In this document: positions 26,574 to 35,648 of the stretch, one piece after another
Numbering within the stretch: position 1 is the first letter of the stretch
How the letters are laid out: each line of letters begins with the position of its first letter
Source of the DNA: Clostridiales bacterium
GTDB lineage: Bacteria > Bacillota > Clostridia > Oscillospirales > Acutalibacteraceae
DNA: 64,000 bases
Direction of reading: 5' to 3'
Assembly (NCBI GenBank): GCA_012839185.1
Contig: DUNU01000003.1
Span: 170,884 to 234,883 of the forward strand
Made by a program: the position numbers and the translations under genes
Notes under the pieces: generated by a model
The model's input: only the letters and a program-made list of their open reading frames with translations
What the model was told of the DNA's origin: nothing
The model's database searches: none

Positions 26574-29500
26574 TTAAATGAGTGAGGCAATAGTTCTGCC
26601 GACATTTTCGATTTCATTTTTATCAGCAATCGTGCGGATATTTAAATGTAAACCTCTGTCGATTTGCATACGATTGTTGTCATCGAAGTAGTCAGTATTT
26701 GTATCTGCAACAATAAATCCATAAGGATTTATGCCAAACTTATTTACCAAAGCACCAAGTTTATAATAGAAGTTTTGATCTATACGATTTTGTGCTTTGC
26801 ACTCAACAAACACGGTAGTGAATCCCTTTACCGCAATACAGTCAAATTCATTTTGAATATTACTGTCAGGCCACTGAACACGGACATTGGTAAGAACTTC
26901 ATCAAATTCTCCGCTTTCACGCATTGAACTGTAAGTGTGAAGTTCCAGAACTCTGCCGGAACAAATAAGCATTGACTTAATTGCAGGAGTAGCATATGTG
27001 AAACTAATATTGTGATTACCTTCACCGCTTGATTTATAACCACGAATAAACATGTCTTTTTCAAGCTCACGAAGCAGCATATCTACAAAATACCAATCGC
27101 TTGACGCAACTTGTGTATTTTCAACTGTCTGTGAATTGTAGAATAATCTGAAAATACCGTTAGTCTCGTCAAGTTCACAGCTGATTTTTTGAGGTGTTGC
27201 AAAAATATTCTTTTCTGCCGTCAATGCCCTGACAAAAAAATCGCCAACCTGCTGGTATTTAGTATCGAGGCAGAATGTACATGAGCCGTCGGAACGAATA
27301 CGCATATAACTTGTATCGTCAATATAATCACCTTCAAGTAGTTTATTGAAAACGGGACGGATACACTCGGCTGTTGCACTGTCTAAAATATAAGTGCGAG
27401 GCTTATAATTCATATTCTTGCCGTCTTTTGGCGAAACCTGAAGGACATTATCTTTCTTTTGATGATAGCTATCGAGAATATCTCCAAGTTTCTTCCATGC
27501 AATCGTCTTGTCGGAATATAGCTCAAACAGGCGATCCCGATCCGCCATAGCTTCCATTGATTCCTCATTCTCATCATCAATGATATCAAAAATATCATGC
27601 AGACTTAAATGGATATCCGTATCTTTCCCATGAAGATAGCCGCAACCTTTCGCACTTAAGAAATGACGTTGTTCACTGTCAAACTCAAAAGAAGGCAGAC
27701 TGTTATACATACCGGCACCGATAAGCATATTTGAAAGTTCACTGTGGTTACGTTCAATAAGTGAAAATTTGTGATTCTTGCAATAAGTTGCTATCTTTTC
27801 GATACCTTCAAACAAGTTGTCTGCACTTATTATATTATGCGTTGCATTCATTGATTTCGCAGCAAGCTTAAATTCTGCAAGTCGTTTAATAGAATCAAAC
27901 ACACAGCATTGCTCGATATGAATATCTGTTTTTAATCCGTGATTTTTAATAACCTTACCAATAAATTTCAATGTATCAATGGCGTTATCAAAACACGATT
28001 CGGACTGTGAAAGAGATACATAGGTAACTCGTTTAGGTTTAATAACAAGAACAGATGCAATATTTGTAAGCATCTTATCATTATCGCCAACATAAAGGGG
28101 AATTAAAAGGTGCTCATCATCGAGGTAACCGTTGTAAACATAAGAAGCATTCCTGATAAGATTTACATAATCAGTTTTCGGACTCTCAAGTGTAAGATAC
28201 GAAACCGCCGGTTCAACAGCCTTTTCTATTTTTGCAAGATTGCTCTTAACAAACTTTTTTTGGTCTGAAGTGATACCTTCAATATTGTTCATCAGGTTCA
28301 GAAATGTGGTTTTATGGTATTGAATGCTTTGACAAGCTGTTGCAGATAATTGAAGGACTCTGTCCAGACAAGAAACATACTCATTAAAAGCACGAGTCAA
28401 TCGCATATCAGTTTTTTCGAGAATTGCAAATATGCTTCCTGCCCTAACCGTATCACGAATAGCAGTAACAGTGCCTTCAGCGGTTACAAACAAATCACTT
28501 TGCTTTGCTGCAAGATGTTCAGAATAATACTTTCCTGCAAGCTCTATCGATACACTATCCAATTCATCTGTAAATTCATCGGGAGTGCGAATCCAACGAG
28601 GAGCAGGAATACCTACTAAATTGCCGACATTTTGACAAGGCACGGCATATTCACTCTTTTTGCCGTTTAATTCAAGTTCTGCAATATAAGAATTGTGTAA
28701 TGCTGACACCAATGAAGAAATCTCACCCTTTCCGATACGCTCGAAAAGTTTTTCTTCACTCTCGTAATTAAGAATATAAGCCGTTTTACTTAAATTCATA
28801 ATCGCACGGTAGTATGAACTGTCAGGTTTGATGTTTTTGTATTTCTTATAAAGAGCAGACCGATCAGCATTTTTGTATGCCGTCAGACGAACTAATTTTG
28901 CACAAATATCGTCATCGGTATATACAAAACCGGTCTTGTTTACAAATACAGCTCTGCCTTTTTCGTATTCATTTTCTTCCTCTGCCGCAAAAGCAACAAG
29001 AACGTTCTCATTTTCCAAATCCAGCTGTCTTATGAAACACTTTGCAATAACATAATTTAACTCATCCGAACCGTAATCTATGAAAATATAATTCGGTTTC
29101 TTCTTAAGTATTTTCTCTGTATTACGTTTGTTTGCAAATGCTCCCCTTGGAGTGAATTTAATATCATCGGGGGTATATTCAAATATTTGGACGTCTGAAT
29201 TTAGAAGAGGAAGAAATATATCTGCCTGTGCCTTAAACTCAAATATTGCAGGGTTATCACCAATAAGCAGAATTCTCAAACCATCTTTTGAATACTTGTA
29301 AAAAGGCTCAGAAAAAAGCAAATCCCGAACAGAATCAGTCGGATTTTCTTTTCTCTCTGCGGGAATATTATTTGCAAATACTTCAAGGGATATTTCTGTT
29401 GTCGCATCCGCCTTTTTATAATCCTCACCAGCTAAAACATTCCTGATTTGAACTAAACCGTCAAGAAATTTATCAATAGTAGCATCTTCATTCAATGAAT

Positions 29501-30353
29501 TTTTAATAAGCTCATAAAACTTGTTATTGAGTTTATGACTTCTGTAAATACGATTGAATCTAAACTGCTCTGCAGGCAAATAATCGGAGATTTTGTCCGC
29601 ATCATTCAAAATTTCTTCGGGATCAAAAGTCTTATCAGACAATACAGCAAGATGACCAAGCAATTTCAAAGCAAGGTCACGAACATCATCCCAAGCGGGG
29701 GTGGTTTCTCCAATCGGGGAAATGTTGATTGTTTCAGGATTAAGAGCGACAAAACCATGTTCATCTACAAGAAAATCGTCGTCGTTAATTCCTTCAATTA
29801 AATTAAAATGTGCTTTATGAAGGCTCGCAGTCTGCTTAGCTGCACCAATATAAAGCAATAATATCGCAGCAAGTTTAAGCCATATATGCTCATTACTTCC
29901 TGTTATAGCATTAACTGCATCATCAAACAGACCTAAATTGCTGCAATCGGGGGAGAACATAAATACTGTTCCTCGGGGATTACCGTTTTTCTGAAATGCT
30001 CTGTAAATTCTATTCTTGAAAAAACCGCATTTACTATCGAAAATATCGGCATTTTGGAATACCAACACGCTTTCAGCAAACTCTCGGCACATCTCCTCAA
30101 AATCAGCTTCGGAAGCTTTATTTGGTCTGACATATCCGTAGCGATCACGTGTTAAAATAATTTCGTCATCATCGGGGAAAATTTCCATCAAACGTCCCGA
30201 TATGCCGTTAACTTCGGCTTTATACAGATAAGCCGATTCGTTGTCATCAATCAATTCCTCAATGACAAATCTACGCTCACCCTTGCTTTTTTGCATATTT
30301 GTATCAAGCATAAAAAGTCTGAGTGCAGCTGAAGTTTTTAGAGGTTCACGCAA
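26574..30353 (-). CDS. Pseudokinase-like / CARF-like / DUF1887-type nuclease protein
   Basis: 1259 residues. 25-310: order of segments like a protein kinase (RFVIEELIDDNESAYLYKAE, LMEIFP, later LVDEHGFVALN), but the Lys and HRD residues are gone, so probably a pseudokinase. 355-490: alpha/beta part (RILLIGDNPAIF, YIFIDYGSDELN). 500-740: mostly helical. 745-880: CARF-like (IKPKRVTYVSLSQSE, HNIISADNLFEG). 1085-1259: matches the Card1/Can2 (DUF1887) nuclease in order and spacing: GRVLELHTYSSM (Glu1137), NEFDCI (Asp1171), VFVECK (Glu1184, Lys1186), then YYKLGALVNKFG. That is an intact PD-(D/E)xK centre. The start is TTG after AGGAG. It lies 29 bases behind guaB. A ligand-activated nuclease in defence is inference; no CRISPR genes are in the window. 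Confidence 0.7.
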   Translation of the reverse strand: MREPLKTSAALRLFMLDTNMQKSKGERRFVIEELIDDNESAYLYKAEVNGISGRLMEIFPDDDEIILTRDRYGYVRPNKASEADFEEMCREFAESVLVFQNADIFDSKCGFFKNRIYRAFQKNGNPRGTVFMFSPDCSNLGLFDDAVNAITGSNEHIWLKLAAILLLYIGAAKQTASLHKAHFNLIEGINDDDFLVDEHGFVALNPETINISPIGETTPAWDDVRDLALKLLGHLAVLSDKTFDPEEILNDADKISDYLPAEQFRFNRIYRSHKLNNKFYELIKNSLNEDATIDKFLDGLVQIRNVLAGEDYKKADATTEISLEVFANNIPAERKENPTDSVRDLLFSEPFYKYSKDGLRILLIGDNPAIFEFKAQADIFLPLLNSDVQIFEYTPDDIKFTPRGAFANKRNTEKILKKKPNYIFIDYGSDELNYVIAKCFIRQLDLENENVLVAFAAEEENEYEKGRAVFVNKTGFVYTDDDICAKLVRLTAYKNADRSALYKKYKNIKPDSSYYRAIMNLSKTAYILNYESEEKLFERIGKGEISSLVSALHNSYIAELELNGKKSEYAVPCQNVGNLVGIPAPRWIRTPDEFTDELDSVSIELAGKYYSEHLAAKQSDLFVTAEGTVTAIRDTVRAGSIFAILEKTDMRLTRAFNEYVSCLDRVLQLSATACQSIQYHKTTFLNLMNNIEGITSDQKKFVKSNLAKIEKAVEPAVSYLTLESPKTDYVNLIRNASYVYNGYLDDEHLLIPLYVGDNDKMLTNIASVLVIKPKRVTYVSLSQSESCFDNAIDTLKFIGKVIKNHGLKTDIHIEQCCVFDSIKRLAEFKLAAKSMNATHNIISADNLFEGIEKIATYCKNHKFSLIERNHSELSNMLIGAGMYNSLPSFEFDSEQRHFLSAKGCGYLHGKDTDIHLSLHDIFDIIDDENEESMEAMADRDRLFELYSDKTIAWKKLGDILDSYHQKKDNVLQVSPKDGKNMNYKPRTYILDSATAECIRPVFNKLLEGDYIDDTSYMRIRSDGSCTFCLDTKYQQVGDFFVRALTAEKNIFATPQKISCELDETNGIFRLFYNSQTVENTQVASSDWYFVDMLLRELEKDMFIRGYKSSGEGNHNISFTYATPAIKSMLICSGRVLELHTYSSMRESGEFDEVLTNVRVQWPDSNIQNEFDCIAVKGFTTVFVECKAQNRIDQNFYYKLGALVNKFGINPYGFIVADTNTDYFDDNNRMQIDRGLHLNIRTIADKNEIENVGRTIASLI

Positions 30354-30370
30354 GTGATTTCTCCTGTTCC

Positions 30371-30389
30371 GAACTAATAAAATTAGTTC
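30371..30389 (-). repeat. Intercistronic hairpin between guaB and the CARF/nuclease gene
   Basis: GAACTAAT-AAA-ATTAGTTC is a perfect 8-bp inverted repeat covering the guaB stop codon and ending about 3 bases before the AGGAG-containing stretch of the next gene. No T run follows, so it is not a terminator; it may affect message stability or translation of the downstream gene. Confidence 0.6.
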
Positions 30390-31882
30390 TTGTGTTGATT
30401 ACGGAGAATTACATCATGGTAACCGCCTTCAACTATACTTGTAGCGGATACTAATGTAATCTTCGCTTCCCTTTGTAAATCGGGAATGTTAAGTACGCCG
30501 ACATTACACATAGTCGACTTAACTTTGTAAAGGCTCTTTGCGACATTATCGCGAAGTGAGCCTGCGTAGGTGACATAAGAGTCAACTCCCTCTTCGAAAG
30601 AGAGATTTTCTTTACCTCCTAAGTCATAGCGTTGCCAGTTTCTTGCACGGTTGGAACCTTCACCCCAGTATTCCTTTACGAAAGTACCATTGATATTAAG
30701 TTTCGGAGTGGGACTTTCATCAAAACGTGCAAAGTAACGACCGAGCATACAGAAGTCAGCACCCATTGCAAGTGCCAATGTGATGTGGTAATCGTGAACG
30801 ATGCCGCCGTCAGAGCATATCGGAACATAGATTCCGGTCTTATCAAAGTATTCATCGCGAGCTTTTGCAACTTCAATAATAGCCGATGCCTGTCCTCTGC
30901 CTATACCCTTCTGTTCACGAGTGATACAGATTGAACCACCGCCAATACCGACCTTAATAAAATCAGCACCTGCTTCTGCCAAATACATAAAACCATCACG
31001 GTCAACAACATTACCTGCACCAACTTTTACAGTATCCCCATAACGCTCACGGATAAAGTCAATGGTACGTTTCTGCCAAATACTATATCCATCGGAGGAA
31101 TCAATGCAAAGAACATCCGCACCCGCATCAACCAATGCCGGAACACGCTCTTCATAGTCTTTTGTGTTAATTCCTGCACCAACCATATAGCGTTTGCCTG
31201 TGTCAAGCATTTCATCAGGATTTTCTTTGTGAGAATCATAGTCCTTACGGAATACCAAATAAAGAAGACGACTATCTTTATCGACAATTGGAAGAGAGTT
31301 AAGCTTATGATCCCAGATAATGTCATTTGCTTCTTTTAAGGTAGTATTTTCAGGAGCAGTAACGAGCTTTTCAAAAGGTGTCATAAATTCAGATATTTTA
31401 AGATCATTGGACATACGACTTACTCGATAGTCACGACCTGTAACAATACCTAAAAGAACACCGTTTGCTGTGCCGTCATCTGTAATGGCAACGGTAGAAT
31501 GTCCGGTTTTCTCATATAAATCGAGAATATCACCGAGAGTATTTTCGGGAGTTAAATTGGAATCACTTACAACATAACCGGCTTTGTAATTCTTAACTTT
31601 TGCAACCATGGCAGCTTCTTCTTCAATCGATTGAGAGCCGTAAATGAAAGACATGCCACCTTCACGAGCCAAAGCAATAGCCAAAGTGTCATTTGAAACG
31701 GATTGCATGATTGCAGAAACAAGAGGAATATTCAAATAAATTGGAGATTCTTCCCCCTTCTTATATTTGCAAAGCGGCGTCTTTAATGAAACATTGGCAG
31801 GTATACAATCAGGACCTGTAAAGCCGGGAATAAGTAAATACTCAGAAAAGGTGTGTGACGGTTCGTTGTAAATAAAAGCCAT
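30383..31882 (-). CDS. guaB: IMP dehydrogenase
   Basis: About 499 residues. It oxidises IMP to XMP with NAD, the committed step of GTP synthesis. The TIM barrel is interrupted by two CBS domains (about 100-215: [44 protein letters not shown]). Catalytic features: [24 protein letters not shown], and the loop [17 protein letters not shown] with the nucleophilic Cys. The frame opens at 31948, but GAGGAG precedes the ATG at 31882. A promoter sits 38 bases upstream. The large CARF/nuclease gene follows after 29 bases without a terminator. Confidence 0.95.
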   Translation of the reverse strand: MAFIYNEPSHTFSEYLLIPGFTGPDCIPANVSLKTPLCKYKKGEESPIYLNIPLVSAIMQSVSNDTLAIALAREGGMSFIYGSQSIEEEAAMVAKVKNYKAGYVVSDSNLTPENTLGDILDLYEKTGHSTVAITDDGTANGVLLGIVTGRDYRVSRMSNDLKISEFMTPFEKLVTAPENTTLKEANDIIWDHKLNSLPIVDKDSRLLYLVFRKDYDSHKENPDEMLDTGKRYMVGAGINTKDYEERVPALVDAGADVLCIDSSDGYSIWQKRTIDFIRERYGDTVKVGAGNVVDRDGFMYLAEAGADFIKVGIGGGSICITREQKGIGRGQASAIIEVAKARDEYFDKTGIYVPICSDGGIVHDYHITLALAMGADFCMLGRYFARFDESPTPKLNINGTFVKEYWGEGSNRARNWQRYDLGGKENLSFEEGVDSYVTYAGSLRDNVAKSLYKVKSTMCNVGVLNIPDLQREAKITLVSATSIVEGGYHDVILRNQHKN

Positions 31883-31919
31883 AATGTAACTCCTCGAAAA
31901 ATATTTTCCTACACTCATA

Positions 31920-31948
31920 ATTATAATACAATTTACTGCATTTTGCAA
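31920..31948 (-). promoter_or_regulatory. Promoter of guaB (and probably the CARF/nuclease gene)
   Basis: Minus strand TTGCAA (31943-31948), 17 bases, TATAAT (31920-31925). Confidence 0.75.
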
Positions 31949-31985
31949 GTATATATTATTTTTTTGTAGGATATAATAATTTATC

Positions 31986-32014
31986 TTTACAAAAAACTAA
32001 ATATACGGTATAAT
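31986..32014 (+). promoter_or_regulatory. Promoter of the sugar operon
   Basis: TTTACA (31986-31991), 17 bases, TATAAT (32009-32014), divergent from the guaB promoter. Confidence 0.75.
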
Positions 32015-32040
32015 ATATAAAAACATTTATGGAGTAAATC

Positions 32041-33387
32041 ATGGAAACAAAACGAAAATTCGGAATGCGTGACCTTGTCGGCTATGCTTTAGGTGATTTC
32101 GGTTGCAATATGAGTTTTGCTTTTATACACAATTACCTTATGCTTTTCTATGTAACATGCATGGGGATAAAACCTGCTCATTTTGCTGCTGTCATTGTTG
32201 CCGGCAAAGTTTTTGATGCAATTAACGACCCTATTATCGGCAACCTTTGTGACCGCACTAAGCCGGGGAAAAACGGAAAATTTAAGCCGTGGATTAAATG
32301 GGCATCTATACCGCTTCTTATCTGCTCCGTCTTGATGTTTATTTATGTGCCAAATGCTGCCTACGGTGTAAAAGTTGCTATGTGTCTGGTACTTTACTGT
32401 ATTTGGAGTATTGCATACACAAGTGTAAATGTTCCCTACGGTGCACTTCAATCAGTAATTTCTGATGTGCCGTCGGAACGTTCTTCACTTTCAACATGGC
32501 GTTCAATCGGTGCAATGCTTGCACAACTTCCTGTATTGGTAATTCTCCCGATGATTGTTTACGATGAAGACAAAAACCCAAAAGGTGAAATCTTCATCTA
32601 TATCGTTGCAATCATGGGGGTTATCGGTTTTGTGGCATTCTATCTTCTTCGTAAATTAACCACCGAGCGTGTTGAGCCTATTGTAACCACCGAAAAAACA
32701 TCCTTAATTAAATCTATCGGTTGGTTTTTGAGAAACAGAAACATTCTTGCCGTCACCATATCATCTGTTGCAAATATTGCTCTTATTATGACACTTACAA
32801 ACTCAATGCAATATTTGTTTATGTGCTATTTCCAAGACACTTCAAAATTATCCATCGGCACGGTTATCGCCGGTTTACCCGTATTATTCGGAATTCTTTT
32901 AGTTAAACCCGCACTTAATTTATTTTCAAAGAAACAACTTTGTTCATGGCCTTTCCTAATCACAACTGCGGCAACTGCCGTAACTACATTCGTAAAATTT
33001 ACAAACCCATGGATTTGGATGATGATTATCGGCATTGCGATGTTCGGTTCTTGCTTCTATCTTGTTCTTACTTGGGCATTAGTTTCCGACAGTATCGACT
33101 ATCAGGCAAAGATGACAGGAAGACGAGAAGAAGGCTCAGTTTACGCTCTTTACTCTTTCTTCAGAAAAGTTGCTCAGGGTTTAGGTTCTGCTTTTGTTGC
33201 ACTTGCTCTTGGTTTTACCGGCTACGATGAAACTTTGGCAGCAACGGCTCAAGCTCCGGGTGTTGCCGATAAGATTTATGTAGCGACTTCTTTCTTACCG
33301 CTTATCGGCTCAATCATTGCTTTCCTTAGCATGAAATTTATGTATAACTTAGACAAAAAAGACAGCGAGGTTTCACATGAGAATTAA
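32041..33387 (+). CDS. GPH-family sugar:cation symporter
   Basis: 448 residues, 12 predicted helices, glycoside-pentoside-hexuronide family. Diagnostic are FDAINDPIIGNLCDRT near residue 60 with K-P-W-I after it, VNVPYGALQSVISD, and the C-terminal-half stretch WALVSDSIDYQAKMTGRREE, the well known D-x-x-D/Y patch before helix 9. It should import a sugar or glycoside with Na+ or H+. The GH2 gene overlaps its last 11 bases, so the imported substrate is most likely a galactoside or glucuronide hydrolysed inside the cell. TATGGAG is the ribosome site. Confidence 0.92.
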   Translation: METKRKFGMRDLVGYALGDFGCNMSFAFIHNYLMLFYVTCMGIKPAHFAAVIVAGKVFDAINDPIIGNLCDRTKPGKNGKFKPWIKWASIPLLICSVLMFIYVPNAAYGVKVAMCLVLYCIWSIAYTSVNVPYGALQSVISDVPSERSSLSTWRSIGAMLAQLPVLVILPMIVYDEDKNPKGEIFIYIVAIMGVIGFVAFYLLRKLTTERVEPIVTTEKTSLIKSIGWFLRNRNILAVTISSVANIALIMTLTNSMQYLFMCYFQDTSKLSIGTVIAGLPVLFGILLVKPALNLFSKKQLCSWPFLITTAATAVTTFVKFTNPWIWMMIIGIAMFGSCFYLVLTWALVSDSIDYQAKMTGRREEGSVYALYSFFRKVAQGLGSAFVALALGFTGYDETLAATAQAPGVADKIYVATSFLPLIGSIIAFLSMKFMYNLDKKDSEVSHEN

Positions 33388-35635
33388 AAAAATAATTAAT
33401 GAAGGTTGGCTCTTTTCAAAAACAGAACTTAAAGATTTTAACAGTATTCCCGACAATTTTGAATCAGTAAATCTTCCATATACTTGGAATGGTATTGACG
33501 GTCAAGACGGCGGAAATGACTATTATCGAGGCAAAGGTTATTTTGTTAAAAAACTGTTAAAATCAGATTTTGAAAATGAAGTAAACTATATTGAATTCGG
33601 TGCTGTTAATTCATCGGCAGAAGTTTATTTCAACGGGAAAAAGCTTGCCGAACACCATGGCGGTTATTCTGCTTTTCGTGTTAAAATTGAAGATATTAAA
33701 GACGAAAATATTTTAGTCGTAATTGCAGATAACTCACCGAATGACCGTATTTATCCGCAAATGGCTGATTTTACATTCTACGGCGGAATATATCGCGATG
33801 TTACTCTTATTTCTGTTCCCCAAGTGCATTTTGACCTTGACTATTACGGCAGTCCCGGAATTAAAATTACCCCCACAGTAAAAGGTGAAAATGCAGAAAT
33901 CGAAATTGTTGCATATTGCGAAGGCAATGTTGAATTTAGTATCCTTGATGGTGAAAACGTTATTTATACCGGCTCGGCATCCGGAAAAAATCCTACCGTA
34001 AAAGCAATTATCGAGAATGTTCATCTTTGGAATGCCAGAAAAGACCCTCATCTTTACACTGCTGTTGCAAAACTCCCCGATGATGAAGTTTCGGCAAAAT
34101 TCGGTTGTCGTACATTTTCGGTTGATGCGAACAGAGGCTTTATATTAAACGGAGAAGAATATCCCCTTCGCGGTGTTTCGCGTCATCAGGACAGACCGAA
34201 AATCGGAAATGCCTTGCTTCCCTGTCATCATGAAGAAGATATTGATTTAATCTGTGAAGTCGGTGCAAATACCGTTCGTCTTGCTCACTATCAACACGAT
34301 CAGTATTTCTACGATTTATGTGATGAAAAGGGACTTGTTGTTTGGGCGGAAATTCCTTATATTTCCCGTCATTTACCTAACGGTTTTGATAACACAATGA
34401 GTCAAATGAAAGAACTCGTTATTCAGAACTATAACCACGCATCTATCTGTTTTTGGGGGCTTTCAAATGAAATCACAATGGGCGGTGCGAGTGATAAGGG
34501 GCTTATTGAAAATCATCGCAAATTAAACTCCCTTGTTAAGAGTTTAGATAAAACTCGTCTTACAACATTAGCCGCTCTTTCAATGTGTTCTCCCGATGAG
34601 GAATACTTAACAATACCCGATATTTTCGCATTCAATCACTATTTTGGTTGGTACGGAGGAGATGTTGCTGTAAACGGTCCATGGTTTGATGATTTTCATA
34701 AGAAATATCCGAATCGTCCAATCGGTCTTTCCGAATATGGTTGCGAAGCATTAAATTGGCATACTTCCCATCCCGAACAAGGAGATTACACCGAAGAATA
34801 TCAAGCATATTACCACGAAGAAATGATCAAACAGTTAATGAGCCGCAAATATCTCTGGGCTACTCATGTTTGGAATATGTTTGATTTTGCTGCCGATTCC
34901 CGTGCCGAAGGCGGAGAAAACGGAATGAATCACAAGGGACTTGTAACTTTCGACAGGAAGTATAAAAAAGACTCGTTCTATGCCTACAAGGCTTGGTTAT
35001 CCGATGAGCCGGTTCTTCATATTTGCGGAAAGAGATATGTCTATCGTACTGACGACATATGCAAAATCAGCGTATATTCAAACCTGCCGGAAGTTGAATT
35101 ATTTGTAAATGGTGAGAGTGTCGGAAAACAAAATAAGGGTGAATATCCCTTCTTCACCTTTGAGATAAAAAATATCGGAAAAACTGAAATTACCGCAAAA
35201 GCCGGTGATTTGATTGACGTTGCCAATATTGAAAAAGTTGATACCTTCTTTGAGGACTACCGGATGAAGGATGCCAATGCGATTATCAACTGGTTTGAAA
35301 TCGAAACTCCGCCGGGCTACTATTCAATCAATGACACTATCGGCGATATTATGCAAACATTCAGAGGAAAGCTCTTTATATTAAGTTTCATAAAAACTAT
35401 ATTAGATGCTCTCAAAGGTAAAAAGAAAAAGGGCGATAAAGCAGATAAACAAGACGGTGAAGGCATGAGCATCGCAGGATTTAAGATAAACAAACAACTT
35501 ATCGATCTGTTAAAGAGCTTTACTGTTAAACGTGCTCTTATGCTTATTAGCGGATTCTTCTCCGATGCTATTTCAAAAGATACTATTTTGAGTTTTAATG
35601 CAAAACTCAATAAAATAAAAAAGAAAAACAAGTAA
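33377..35635 (+). CDS. Glycoside hydrolase family 2 (beta-galactosidase/glucuronidase type)
   Basis: 752 residues without a signal peptide, so cytoplasmic. Sugar-binding jelly roll (about 1-165), Ig-like domain (to 255), TIM barrel (255-545) with acid/base Glu365 in CFWGLSNEI and nucleophile Glu453 in IGLSEYGCE, followed by an Ig-like domain (HICGKRYVYRT.. to about 620). The last ~110 residues are unusual: a helical, lysine-rich extension with GKKKKGDKADKQDGEG and further hydrophobic helices, not part of normal GH2 enzymes. Specificity (galactoside or glucuronide) cannot be read safely. It overlaps the transporter gene and is followed by a lipase gene after 13 bases. Confidence 0.92.
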   Translation: MRIKKIINEGWLFSKTELKDFNSIPDNFESVNLPYTWNGIDGQDGGNDYYRGKGYFVKKLLKSDFENEVNYIEFGAVNSSAEVYFNGKKLAEHHGGYSAFRVKIEDIKDENILVVIADNSPNDRIYPQMADFTFYGGIYRDVTLISVPQVHFDLDYYGSPGIKITPTVKGENAEIEIVAYCEGNVEFSILDGENVIYTGSASGKNPTVKAIIENVHLWNARKDPHLYTAVAKLPDDEVSAKFGCRTFSVDANRGFILNGEEYPLRGVSRHQDRPKIGNALLPCHHEEDIDLICEVGANTVRLAHYQHDQYFYDLCDEKGLVVWAEIPYISRHLPNGFDNTMSQMKELVIQNYNHASICFWGLSNEITMGGASDKGLIENHRKLNSLVKSLDKTRLTTLAALSMCSPDEEYLTIPDIFAFNHYFGWYGGDVAVNGPWFDDFHKKYPNRPIGLSEYGCEALNWHTSHPEQGDYTEEYQAYYHEEMIKQLMSRKYLWATHVWNMFDFAADSRAEGGENGMNHKGLVTFDRKYKKDSFYAYKAWLSDEPVLHICGKRYVYRTDDICKISVYSNLPEVELFVNGESVGKQNKGEYPFFTFEIKNIGKTEITAKAGDLIDVANIEKVDTFFEDYRMKDANAIINWFEIETPPGYYSINDTIGDIMQTFRGKLFILSFIKTILDALKGKKKKGDKADKQDGEGMSIAGFKINKQLIDLLKSFTVKRALMLISGFFSDAISKDTILSFNAKLNKIKKKNK

Positions 35636-35648
35636 AGGAGAATTAAAT

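Noticed and set aside
26574..30353. Search for cas genes or a CRISPR array near the CARF-like protein
   Set aside because: None found in the window; a type III CRISPR link is therefore not claimed.
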